DNA of 17,033 nucleotides. It comes from Oribacterium sp. UBA4274 (GTDB taxonomy: Bacteria; Bacillota; Clostridia; Lachnospirales; Lachnospiraceae). Positions 1 through 7,776 of this stretch are shown piece by piece (within the stretch, counting starts at the first letter, position 1; each line of letters starts with the position of its first letter). The position numbers and the translations under genes were made by a program. The notes under the pieces are model-generated. The model did not search any database and was not told where the DNA came from. It saw only the letters and a program-made list of their open reading frames with translations. The stretch lies in the NCBI GenBank assembly GCA_002396005.1, contig DGVW01000028.1:1-17033 (forward strand), given 5' to 3'.

Positions 1-787
1 GAACGCAGACATTGATCTTCTCACCATCTGTAACCTCTCCTTGCTTAATCATCTGAGCATATGCATAAACATAATATGCCACCTGAGGAACGAGACGTCC
101 GATATTGATGGAGTTAGCAGAGCTCAGGATAACACCCTTGTCCTTAAGCTTACTGGTGAACTCTTTATCTCCGAAAATCTTTTTCACACCGGTCTGGGCA
201 TCGTCAAAATTTCCCTTTATAGCAGCTGCATGAGTATTGAGTCCCGGTTCTGTTCTCATCTGAAGCTCCTGGAACTTCGAAACTCCTCCGTATGGATAGA
301 ACACGATAATCTCAGTTCCCGGTACATCACTGAAGCCTGCCATGGCAGCCTTGCCTGTATCTCCTGATGTAGCAGTCAGAATCACGATCTTATCTGTTAC
401 ATGATTCTTTCTTGCACTCGTTACCATCAGATGAGGAAGGATAGACAAAGCCATATCCTTAAACGCTATAGTCTTTCCATGGAAAAGCTCAAGGAAATAT
501 GCATCATCCTTTTTTACAAGTGGTGCAATAGCCGGATTCTCGAACTTCTCATCATAAGCAGAATTGATACAGTGACGAAGTTCCTCCTCTGTGAAATCTG
601 TCAGGAACTCCTTCATGACCTCGAAAGCCAGATCCTGGTATGACATAGTACTCAGTTCTGTCAGAGACAACTTAAGTTTTGGCAGCTCCTCCGGCATAAA
701 AAGACCGCCATCAGCAGCAAGTCCCTTAAGTATAGCCTCAGATGCCTGTAAACCCTTCTCTCCTCCACGTGTGCTGTTATAAAGCAT
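1..787 (-). CDS. thrC: Threonine synthase, partial (C-terminus beyond left edge)
   Basis: Threonine synthase converts O-phosphohomoserine to threonine with pyridoxal phosphate in the cytoplasm. The reverse-strand frame is open from the ATG at 785-787 to the left edge, giving about 262 residues of a protein usually 460-500 long. It begins MLYNSTRGG, the usual N-terminus of this family. The segment LFHGKTIAFKDMAL carries the lysine that should bind the cofactor, and TATSGDTGKAA is the phosphate-binding loop. GGVSKFQELQM and SSANSINIGRLVPQ are further family motifs. The start is supported by an AAGGGAG ribosome binding site about eight bases upstream. Only 5 bp separate it from the udk stop, so the two genes are probably cotranscribed. 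The frame shows no internal stop. The family call is very secure; only the missing C-terminal half cannot be judged. Confidence 0.95.
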   Translation of the reverse strand, partial: MLYNSTRGGEKGLQASEAILKGLAADGGLFMPEELPKLKLSLTELSTMSYQDLAFEVMKEFLTDFTEEELRHCINSAYDEKFENPAIAPLVKKDDAYFLELFHGKTIAFKDMALSILPHLMVTSARKNHVTDKIVILTATSGDTGKAAMAGFSDVPGTEIIVFYPYGGVSKFQELQMRTEPGLNTHAAAIKGNFDDAQTGVKKIFGDKEFTSKLKDKGVILSSANSINIGRLVPQVAYYVYAYAQMIKQGEVTDGEKINVCV

Positions 788-792
788 AGGTG

Positions 793-1413
793 TTACTCCC
801 TTCCGTTCTCTAAAAGACTCTTGATCTTTGTTTTCATCAGATCAAATGCAACATCATTCATACCACTGTTAATGACGATATCTGCCTTGGCCTTGGTTGG
901 CTCAACATAAAGATAATGCATAGGCTTCACTGTGGTGAGATACTGAGTAGATATATCCTCCACCTGTCTGCCTCTCTCCTTTACATCCCGGATGATACGT
1001 CTGATGATACGCTCATCGGCATCGGCCTCAACATATATTTTAATGTCAAAAAGTGAACGAAGTTCCGGATTCTCAAGAACCAGTATACCTTCGACAATGA
1101 TGATTTTGGATGGTTTAAGTTCTACTGTTTCAGTAGTTCTGTTATGCTGTGAATAGTCATATACAGGACACTGAACCGTCTCTCCTCTGCGGAGGGACTT
1201 AAGATGTGCTATAAGAAGATCTGTTTCAAATGCTTCCGGTGAATCATAGTTACTCTTCTGGCGGATCTCAAAAGGAACGCCGCCATTGGACTTGTAGTAA
1301 TTGTCGTGATAAATAACTGTGACCTTATCACCGAACTCTGATTTAAGTCGGTTGGTAAATGTAGACTTACCGGAACCTGAACCGCCGGCGATACCAATCA
1401 TAATACAACTCAT
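793..1413 (-). CDS. udk: Uridine kinase
   Basis: Uridine kinase phosphorylates uridine or cytidine to UMP or CMP with a nucleoside triphosphate in pyrimidine salvage. The 206-residue product has the P-loop GGSGSGKST near residues 10-18, a YHDNYYKS segment after the loop, the PVYDYSQHNR motif of the uridine-binding region, and a lid-like segment RRIIRDVKERGR. Length matches the usual 205-213 residues. The frame stays open upstream to 1527, but that extension runs into the terminator stem at 1514-1538. The ATG at 1411-1413 has AGAGG about ten bases upstream. An alternative ATG at 1399-1401 would remove only four residues. thrC follows after 5 bp. Pairing of udk with thrC has no obvious metabolic logic and probably reflects transcription only. 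Confidence 0.95.
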   Translation of the reverse strand: MSCIMIGIAGGSGSGKSTFTNRLKSEFGDKVTVIYHDNYYKSNGGVPFEIRQKSNYDSPEAFETDLLIAHLKSLRRGETVQCPVYDYSQHNRTTETVELKPSKIIIVEGILVLENPELRSLFDIKIYVEADADERIIRRIIRDVKERGRQVEDISTQYLTTVKPMHYLYVEPTKAKADIVINSGMNDVAFDLMKTKIKSLLENGRE

Positions 1414-1470
1414 ATAAAATATACCTCTATCTTGCTCAGGACTTGATGCCCCGGATTTCGCATTTACACC

Positions 1471-1499
1471 ATTTAAGCATATCTGCACTTCCTTTTCAA
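1471..1499 (-). promoter_or_regulatory. Candidate promoter for udk-thrC
   Basis: On the minus strand a TTGAAA box (1494-1499) and a TTAAAT box (1471-1476) are separated by 17 bases. This resembles a housekeeping sigma promoter with four of six matches at -10. It lies between the upstream terminator and the udk start, where a promoter is expected. Confidence 0.45.
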
Positions 1500-1504
1500 C
1501 CAAA

Positions 1505-1538
1505 GTAAACAGAAAAACCGGGCACAAAGCCCGGTTTT
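1505..1538 (-). terminator. Intrinsic terminator after the ppk-to-VanZ gene set
   Basis: A perfect 10-bp inverted repeat, AAAACCGGGC (1514-1523) and GCCCGGTTTT (1529-1538), encloses a 5-base loop. Read on the minus strand it is followed by TTTTTCTGTTT. It lies 72 bp after the VanZ-like stop and before udk, so it probably ends the long minus-strand set. It could act weakly on the plus strand too, but no plus gene needs it. Confidence 0.85.
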
Positions 1539-1610
1539 ATAAATTTAAGTTATGTCACAGATAGTATAGATTGCCCAAATCCAAAGTCCTTATATATAGT
1601 AAAATCATAT

Positions 1611-2114
1611 CTATATGCACCTAGATGCATAGCTGCTGCCTGTGGATTTTGACATTATTATTTTTTTAAATACATAAACCATCACACATCCGAGGAAAAC
1701 TCCGGCAGAATCAATCAGCACATCTGACAGCTGCCCGGATCTGCCCGGGACAAACAGCTGATGCAGCTCATCCGTTACCGCATACAATGTTCCCAGAATA
1801 TATGCGGTGGTGATGTTTTTCTCAAGCGAAGCTTTACTGAATCCGCAAAGTGTGCCGCTTACGAGAACGCCAAGTACGGAATATTCCGTAAAATGTGCAG
1901 CCTTTCTGACTGGATGGTCTATCCGTTCCGCCAGAATAAGCCGGTCATCTTCATTCCAATGCTGATAGCCCGGTACTACGATGGAGGCAATAGCTTCACC
2001 TACAAAAAGACTTGTTTTTGTGGAATCGTCCGCAGGCTGTGCCGACATGATAAATATCATCAGCATCCAGAGTACTGTGGCGCATAGGAAAAAGTCCTTT
2101 ACGGAGTTTTTCAT
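1611..2114 (-). CDS. VanZ-like membrane protein
   Basis: This is a small integral membrane protein of the VanZ family. Family members are widespread in Firmicutes, and the founding member gives low-level teicoplanin resistance by an unclear mechanism. The sequence shows an N-terminal hydrophobic helix (CATVLWMLMIFIMSA), the conserved RKAAHFTEYSVLGVL stretch, and the signature DELHQLFVPGRSGQLSDVL before a final helix. The ATG at 2114 (167 residues) has AGGA five bases upstream and is preferred. An earlier ATG at 2150 (179 residues) starts 7 bp after the permease stop but has no clear ribosome binding site. It is the last gene before the terminator at 1505-1538. Its place behind an ABC transporter and a VanRS-like pair suggests an envelope role, but the sequence alone gives no specific function. 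Confidence 0.85.
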   Translation of the reverse strand: MKNSVKDFFLCATVLWMLMIFIMSAQPADDSTKTSLFVGEAIASIVVPGYQHWNEDDRLILAERIDHPVRKAAHFTEYSVLGVLVSGTLCGFSKASLEKNITTAYILGTLYAVTDELHQLFVPGRSGQLSDVLIDSAGVFLGCVMVYVFKKIIMSKSTGSSYASRCI

Positions 2115-2157
2115 TCTGTTCCTGAATTTTGTTTTTAATCTGCTTTTCATCGTGAGC

Positions 2158-2874
2158 TTACTGCCTGATTCTCCTTCTGTGTGGTGTGATATGTCTCTTA
2201 CTGATATACAACATAAATACAGACACTGCAAGGAACAAAAGAGTACTTACGATAACCAGCCTTGCATCTGATATACCGAGACTTTCTCTGAAATATACCA
2301 CACTCATCATCCCGAAATAACTCAGGAAAATGATGACATAAGCTACTGCCGTGGCTGCTGCCGTGGTGCTGATAAAAGAACTTGCCATAATTCCTATGCT
2401 TGTACAAAAAACCGAAGAAATCATAAGCATCGAGAAATATCCCGCAACCTGTAACAGCGTTATGCCGCCATATATGTAAACCGTTGCCAGAATCGGTACC
2501 GATGTGGCAACCAAAAGAAGCAGTGTACTGAGTGCTCCAAGCATCTTACCTATAACTATATCCCATGGATCCAGCTGTGTAGTAAGCAGAAGTCCCAGCG
2601 TCTTCCTTTCCCTCTCACCGGATATGGAAGAAGCGGTCAGAGCCGGAGCGATAAGCAAAATCAGCAGGAGCTCCGTAAATGCGGCAATGTAATATATCCT
2701 TAGGAAGTTGACATAGGATATCTCCCCCGTAGCCCTTGCACTTTTGGTAACATAGAAAAGATTCATCAGTACCAGCATTGCAAGACTTCCGTTAACTATA
2801 GTGATCAGAGTGGGAAGGATAAATCGTCTTACACTGGTTATCTCATCCTTCTTAAAAATCGGACTCAGCTTCAT
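2158..2874 (-). CDS. ABC-2 type transporter permease
   Basis: This is the membrane subunit of an ABC transporter, 238 residues with about six hydrophobic segments. It has a short basic cytoplasmic N-terminus and a segment SSISGERERKTLGLLLTT between the second and third helices. That segment is characteristic of the ABC-2 / GldF-NosY-like group, where it probably contacts the ATPase. The C-terminus is very basic (KRHITPHRRRIRQ). The ATG at 2872-2874 has an AAGGAGG site ten bases upstream, and the start overlaps the ATPase gene by 23 bp, so translation is probably coupled. It should pair with the ATPase at 2852-3814 and perhaps with the large membrane protein at 3828-6503. The substrate cannot be read from the sequence. 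Confidence 0.9.
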   Translation of the reverse strand: MKLSPIFKKDEITSVRRFILPTLITIVNGSLAMLVLMNLFYVTKSARATGEISYVNFLRIYYIAAFTELLLILLIAPALTASSISGERERKTLGLLLTTQLDPWDIVIGKMLGALSTLLLLVATSVPILATVYIYGGITLLQVAGYFSMLMISSVFCTSIGIMASSFISTTAAATAVAYVIIFLSYFGMMSVVYFRESLGISDARLVIVSTLLFLAVSVFMLYISKRHITPHRRRIRQ

Positions 2875-3814
2875 AGAACGTCACCCTCCTTTCCTCTCTT
2901 TCTCCCGTAAGCTGCAGGAACAGTGATTCAAGATTGCCCTTCTCTCTGTGGAACCCTCTTACAGCCACTCCGGATTCTATCAGTTTTTTCAGAAGCTCTG
3001 ACTCGTCTCCGGCAGTACCCGCATAGGTTATCAGTAGATCATTATTGCGAATGCTTACAGAACGCACCAGCATGTCACCTCTCAAGGTCTGTAAAGCAGA
3101 GCTGAGATTCCCGGCTATGGAGATGATGATCGGATTGGAAGCATTAACCTGATCCAACACATCCTCAATCTTCCCTTCCATCACAAGCTGCCCCTGATCT
3201 ATGATGCCTATGTCAGTACAGAGCTCTGATATCTCGTTCAGGATATGAGAAGAAATGATAATGGTCTTTCCGGAATCCGCGAGATTTGCAATGATCTGCC
3301 TGAACTCAAACCTTGTATTGGGGTCAAGTCCCGATGTAGGTTCATCAAGTATGAGGATCTTGGGATCATGTATGAGAGCCCTTGCCAGACTCAGCTTCTG
3401 CTGCCCTCCTCTGCTGAGAGAATCCATAAACTGATTTTGCTTGTCTGCAAGATCCACCATATTGAGAAGTCTCTGTATGCGTCGCTTTATCTTTGCATCC
3501 TTCATATCATAGCAGTCTGCAAAAAATTCCATATACTCTATGATACGAAGATTCGGATAGCTTCCGGTAAAATCCGGCACGTAACCTATTCTCTTGCGGA
3601 GTCGCCTGACATTGGATCCGGCCTCCATATCATCAACCATGACTACTCCCTCGTCAGGAAACTCGAGTCCGCACATCATCTGTATGGCAGTGGTTTTACC
3701 CGCGCCATTGGGACCGACAAAGCCGTACATGGCGCCATCCTCTATATGCATGGTGAGTCCGTCAAGTGCTGTAATATGTCCATATGTTTTTTTGACATTT
3801 TCCAATGTGATCAT
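2852..3814 (-). CDS. ABC transporter ATP-binding protein
   Basis: This is the cytoplasmic ATPase subunit of an ABC exporter, 320 residues. Walker A is GPNGAGKTT (34-42), the signature motif is LSRGGQ (133-138), Walker B is ILILDEP (153-159), the D-loop is SGLD and the H-loop histidine is His190. The Q-loop position reads GYVPDF, with aspartate where glutamine is usual; from memory this variant is common in related Firmicutes ATPases. A C-terminal extension of about 110 residues beyond the nucleotide-binding domain resembles the DUF4162-type tail of CcmA/GldA-like proteins. A near-perfect AAAGGAGG site lies 6-7 bases before the ATG. It starts 13 bp after the large membrane protein gene and overlaps the permease gene, so the three are very likely made together. 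Confidence 0.95.
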   Translation of the reverse strand: MITLENVKKTYGHITALDGLTMHIEDGAMYGFVGPNGAGKTTAIQMMCGLEFPDEGVVMVDDMEAGSNVRRLRKRIGYVPDFTGSYPNLRIIEYMEFFADCYDMKDAKIKRRIQRLLNMVDLADKQNQFMDSLSRGGQQKLSLARALIHDPKILILDEPTSGLDPNTRFEFRQIIANLADSGKTIIISSHILNEISELCTDIGIIDQGQLVMEGKIEDVLDQVNASNPIIISIAGNLSSALQTLRGDMLVRSVSIRNNDLLITYAGTAGDESELLKKLIESGVAVRGFHREKGNLESLFLQLTGEREERRVTFYEAESDF

Positions 3815-3827
3815 AGACAGCCTCCTT

Positions 3828-6503
3828 TCATGATGGCGCTATTGTTTCATTGCCTGATACAGATTCTTCTGCCGGAGACTCTTGAACCGCTGAAGCTTCA
3901 AAATCACTTTCCTCCGATACAGTCTCTGTGTCCTGTGAGTTCTCTGCAGCTTCTGCTGATGCTGCTGTAACATTAACGGCCGGTGCAGTTTCAACAGCGA
4001 TAACACTTCCTACTCCGTCATCAGGAGATGGTCCCTCCATACCTTCCTCATCTTCGTCAGCTTCTTCCGCTCCGGAATCAAGAACCTGATTGATAACAGC
4101 CACATTTTCCTTAACTGTAACTGTCAGCATCGGGAGATATCTTCTTTCATCGATGCTGACATTCTGTTCACCCGGTGTGTACTTGACAACAAGTACATTA
4201 TCAGAACTCAGATAGTAGTTGAGCTCAGTCCGATCAAGGACTCCATCGCTGATATCTATAACATCAAATCCACCTGTCAGATTGTTGTAGAGACTGAGTG
4301 TTCCACGGAAAGGCCTGAGGCTTCCAATATGTTCATCATCAGCCGAATCATCCATAGTGAGACTATCCACGGCTATGCTTGTTATGTTGTAGTTTTCTCC
4401 GAGATGGTATGCAAGTACCGTCGGACTAAGACCTGATATGGTATTATCGCCTACTCTGTAATCACCGGATACCACCTCCGGATCTGTATGCATCGCACTG
4501 AAGCTATACTCATCTCCTACTTTGGTGGTTACAGGAAGAGTTGCTGTGACCATAGTTGCTCCATAACTTTCGTAATTAACCTGATCCGTAAATCCGAGAG
4601 AATTGTCCATCTCCTCAGACCTGACAAAGCCCACAAGCTTTCCATCGCCGAAATAACCGGACATATTGTTTGAAATATAATGCTTCAGTATCAAACGATA
4701 TATGCCGTCCGTTACAATATCTGCAGTTTTCTGACTGTCTCCCACAGGAACATTGATAACTTCTTTACCTGAGAGATCAACACTCTCGCCGGAGTCGAGC
4801 TTACCTATCAGAATCACCTTACCGTACATCAGAATGGCTGCATCAGTCAGTGAATACTCAGATGAATTACTGAGTGTTCCTCCCAGCTCTCCCTTGCTGT
4901 ATGTCATATCCGTTGTGAAGCTTCCATCGGCATTGGGAGTTTTGGTTTTTATTTCAAAATATCTTGCGGTAAACGGATCCGTGTTCCGGATAGTTATAGT
5001 GGTTTTATCACGATTATTACTTATGGTGGTGTGCCCGGCCTCGGCATTGACAGCTATCTCCTGGATATCACCGTTATAATCGGAACCTTTTAACACCGGA
5101 TAGACCGAATACTCGGATTTTACATCAAAGCTGTAAGCATTGTTATACGGAGACCTCAAGTTAATGTAATCTGTCTCATCAATACTGTCTTCAGAGACTT
5201 CCTTGATTTTTGCATAGGTCAGGAACGGACCTGTAAATCTGGTGCCCACTCCCATGATCCACACAAGAAGCGCCGCCAGAATCGTCGTAACCAGCACAAA
5301 CGGACGATACATACGGATCATTTCATGGGTGCGGAGATAGAAATATAGTCCCGGCCCTACCAGAAGCACATATGCCGCAAGGATGCTCACATAGAACATA
5401 GGCTCAGGTATTTTGTCTATGTCACTCATATTCATAAGAGACTGTATATCCCAGTAGAGCTTGAGACTTCTTTCAGAGGCCGCTACCGAAAGCTTATCGA
5501 TACGGCTTTGTCCGAAGATCGCTGTAAAAAGCTGATCCACATAAAAGAACTGATCCGTTGCAAATCTCTGTATATCGCAAAAATCATATCCGCATATGGC
5601 GATTTGACCGGCACCCTCTGTAACTGTTGATAGCACAGGTACTCCATCGGAAAACATTACTTCTCTCCCGCCCTTCAGCATGACCGAGGATGCAGTCAGA
5701 TTGAGTGTCCCCGGCTTTCCTCCGCTTTTTTGGTCACTTATCATCTGGACTCTCATGGAAGTCGGTGTCAGGCCGCTCTTCAAGTAGCTATCAAAGTAAG
5801 GAGCCAGCGCCTGATTTCCCCTGGAGCCTGTTCCAAGCACCAGAACTCCTCCGTTTCTGACCCATTCAAGTATGGTTTTAGCTTCATTCTCTTTCATAAG
5901 CAGCATAGGATAGTCTGAAATCAACAAAACATCCAACTGGTCAAGAGCTGTCCTGTCCTGGGGCAGATAGTTGCTATCCAAGGTCACTGTTCTTGTCCGC
6001 AGTATTCCATTATTGATTCCCACACCGCTCAGGTATGACAATGACTCCGGACTTTGGGATATGATTCCTATGATGAGTTCCGCATCAGAGCCTGCCACAT
6101 CAAGACCTACGCGTCTTGAACCCACAAGAGCTCCCGATGTGTCCTCCGCGGTGACAAGAATCTGATTTACACCGGAGCTCAGCGAAACCGTGACAGCCAG
6201 CGTATCCTCAGACTCACCTTCTACAGTTTTCTGATACTTGTACTCATATACACTGTCCTCGGACTCCACCATATACACATGTATATAGCCCGAAAATGTT
6301 TTCTCACCTGTATTACCTATGTGAATGCTTAATGGAAGAAATCGTCCGGCCTTGGCAGTGTTCTGATAACCATAGGTGACCGAAAGATCTATAGTGTCTG
6401 CTCGTGCCGTAAAAGAAGACATAAACAAAAGGAAAAGAAAGAGCCCCATAAGCAACAGCTTCATTATCTTTTGATATGCATTATGATAAATACCTCCGGC
6501 CAT
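3828..6503 (-). CDS. Large exported, membrane-anchored protein with GATase/DUF4350-like domain
   Basis: This 891-residue protein has no recognised gene name. It begins with a signal-like helix (KLLLMGLFLFLLFMSSF) ending ARA-D, a possible signal peptidase site. Next come a beta-rich region (SVTYGYQNTAKAGRFLPLSI) and a domain around residues 140-330 resembling a class I amidotransferase-like / DUF4350 fold (LDVLLISDYPML, then ILEWVRNGGVLVLGTG). Two helices follow near 368-390 and 401-421, joined by a basic loop that should face the cytoplasm. A second beta-rich extracellular part and an acidic tail of about 80 residues complete it. The chosen ATG at 6503 directly follows the kinase stop (TGAGATG), so translation is likely coupled. 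The frame stays open to a TTG at 6572, inside the kinase gene. Its position before an ABC ATPase and permease recalls the accessory subunit GldG, but this is an analogy. Confidence 0.85.
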   Translation of the reverse strand: MAGGIYHNAYQKIMKLLLMGLFLFLLFMSSFTARADTIDLSVTYGYQNTAKAGRFLPLSIHIGNTGEKTFSGYIHVYMVESEDSVYEYKYQKTVEGESEDTLAVTVSLSSGVNQILVTAEDTSGALVGSRRVGLDVAGSDAELIIGIISQSPESLSYLSGVGINNGILRTRTVTLDSNYLPQDRTALDQLDVLLISDYPMLLMKENEAKTILEWVRNGGVLVLGTGSRGNQALAPYFDSYLKSGLTPTSMRVQMISDQKSGGKPGTLNLTASSVMLKGGREVMFSDGVPVLSTVTEGAGQIAICGYDFCDIQRFATDQFFYVDQLFTAIFGQSRIDKLSVAASERSLKLYWDIQSLMNMSDIDKIPEPMFYVSILAAYVLLVGPGLYFYLRTHEMIRMYRPFVLVTTILAALLVWIMGVGTRFTGPFLTYAKIKEVSEDSIDETDYINLRSPYNNAYSFDVKSEYSVYPVLKGSDYNGDIQEIAVNAEAGHTTISNNRDKTTITIRNTDPFTARYFEIKTKTPNADGSFTTDMTYSKGELGGTLSNSSEYSLTDAAILMYGKVILIGKLDSGESVDLSGKEVINVPVGDSQKTADIVTDGIYRLILKHYISNNMSGYFGDGKLVGFVRSEEMDNSLGFTDQVNYESYGATMVTATLPVTTKVGDEYSFSAMHTDPEVVSGDYRVGDNTISGLSPTVLAYHLGENYNITSIAVDSLTMDDSADDEHIGSLRPFRGTLSLYNNLTGGFDVIDISDGVLDRTELNYYLSSDNVLVVKYTPGEQNVSIDERRYLPMLTVTVKENVAVINQVLDSGAEEADEDEEGMEGPSPDDGVGSVIAVETAPAVNVTAASAEAAENSQDTETVSEESDFEASAVQESPAEESVSGNETIAPS

Positions 6504-6504
6504 C

Positions 6505-7707
6505 TCATCTTCTTGAATCATGGTTTTTGGAATCAATATTTCTGGATTCAAAATACTCTTTCCCCTCCTCAAAATGAATTTTGAGCTTTACGGTAAAAAC
6601 AGTACCGGAAAGATCCGATGAAACTGATACCACGCCATGATGCATATCAGTGATGTTTTTAACGATAGCAAGTCCGAGACCGGTTCCTCCCGGACCGTTC
6701 TGTGTGGTACGGCTGTGATCCGTTCTATAGAATCTGTCAAATATAAGCGGCAGTTCCTTCTCAGGGATGACATAACCGTAGTTCACGATTTTTATGGTAA
6801 CTATCTCCCGGTCTGCACGGAGATTGACCTTTACACGTTTACCCTCTTTACCGTACTTGATGGCATTGTTTATGAGGTTGTCAAAAAGTCTCGCGAGAAG
6901 ATCTCCATCAGCCTCGATGATCTGCGAATCGGTATTGGAAACAAAATCATAGCTAAGGCCGTTTTTTACAAAATTAGGATAGCTTTCCTCCAGGAGCTGT
7001 GCCAGAAGCTTTACGATATCCACCTCTGCTATGTTGACATTGACCTTGCCATAGCTCAGCTTTGTGAAACCAAATAGTTCTTCAATCAGCTTCTGAAGAC
7101 GTTCCGATTTGTTATACGCGATATCAAGATATCTTTTCTGCATTTCAGGAGAGATATTGTTGTTCTTCCTGAGGAGTTCAAGGTATCCGATGATGGAGGT
7201 AAGCGGAGTTCTCAGATCATGGGCCACATTGGTGATAAGATCTGTTTTGGACTGCTCTGAGTTTCTCTCCTTCTCAATCAGATCTCTGATGTCCTTCTCC
7301 ATGCGGTTAATGTTTTCGGCTATTTCCGTAAACTCTCCCTCTCCTGCTATATCCAGTCTGGTTGTGAGGTCTCCCTCTGATATCTGCTGGACAGCCTCCG
7401 CTATCATCTCGATATCTCTCGCTGTCTTCCTCTGCATGATGAGAAAAATAAGTGAGAAAATGATGATTCCAAACAACACAAAAAGCAGGACACTGATGGT
7501 CGACCCAAAAGCAAATCTCTTGATGGTCGGCGAATCATTGCCCGTCTGATAAAGAAATGTGGTTATAGCAGTGATATTGGTTATGAGGAACACCTCTATA
7601 ACCGCCGTTATCACTGTGGCCACACCTATATTGGTCACAAGCTGCATCATGTAGCCGCGGCCTGTACTATGTACCTGATTATTATTCTGTTTATTTTCGT
7701 TATCCAA
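6505..7707 (-). CDS. VanS-like sensor histidine kinase
   Basis: This membrane sensor kinase should phosphorylate the adjacent response regulator. In 400 residues it shows a short cytoplasmic N-terminus, a first helix (about 22-50), a tiny outside loop (about 51-66), a second helix (about 68-91) and a HAMP linker (91-145). HisKA follows with phosphoacceptor His163 in NVAHDLRTPLTSIIGYLELL, then an HATPase domain with N-box LFDNLINNAIKYG (275-286) and G2 box GGTGLGLAIVK. The G1 region reads VNYGYVIP rather than the usual DxGxGI, as in VanS-type kinases. The start is probably the TTG at 7705-7707, behind a weak GAGAG site. ATGs at 7650 and 7647 would leave almost nothing before the first helix. 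It follows the regulator by 69 bp and is 1 bp from the large membrane protein gene. Confidence 0.93.
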   Translation of the reverse strand: MDNENKQNNNQVHSTGRGYMMQLVTNIGVATVITAVIEVFLITNITAITTFLYQTGNDSPTIKRFAFGSTISVLLFVLFGIIIFSLIFLIMQRKTARDIEMIAEAVQQISEGDLTTRLDIAGEGEFTEIAENINRMEKDIRDLIEKERNSEQSKTDLITNVAHDLRTPLTSIIGYLELLRKNNNISPEMQKRYLDIAYNKSERLQKLIEELFGFTKLSYGKVNVNIAEVDIVKLLAQLLEESYPNFVKNGLSYDFVSNTDSQIIEADGDLLARLFDNLINNAIKYGKEGKRVKVNLRADREIVTIKIVNYGYVIPEKELPLIFDRFYRTDHSRTTQNGPGGTGLGLAIVKNITDMHHGVVSVSSDLSGTVFTVKLKIHFEEGKEYFESRNIDSKNHDSRR

Positions 7708-7728
7708 AGCTACTCTCTACCATTAAAC

Positions 7729-7772
7729 AAGCCGGGCGAACCACTGCAGCAGTGCAGAGCTCCGTCCGGCTT
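7729..7772 (-). other. Intercistronic stem-loop between regulator and kinase genes
   Basis: Outer arms AAGCCGG (7729-7735) and CCGGCTT (7766-7772) pair perfectly, extended by two more pairs after one mismatch. An inner hairpin CACTG-CTG-CAGTG (minus strand, 7742-7754) sits within. The structure starts 4 bases after the regulator stop. On the minus strand it is followed by GTTTAA, not a strong T-run, so a partial terminator or an RNA-stabilising or processing element is more likely than a full stop. Confidence 0.5.
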
Positions 7773-7776
7773 AAAA

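Noticed and set aside
1414..1527. Longer uridine kinase starting at 1527
   Set aside because: The extension crosses the terminator stem at 1514-1538, resembles no kinase sequence and lacks a ribosome binding site, whereas the ATG at 1413 has one.
3245..3970. Plus-strand open frame of 241 codons
   Set aside because: It lies opposite the ABC ATPase and the end of the large membrane protein gene, which have clear family motifs and ribosome binding sites. Its own translation shows no recognisable domain.
6504..6572. Start of the large exported protein at a TTG inside the kinase gene (6572)
   Set aside because: The apparent AGGAGG there is explained by kinase codons for Glu-Glu-Gly. The extra N-terminal residues are polar and would precede the signal helix without purpose.
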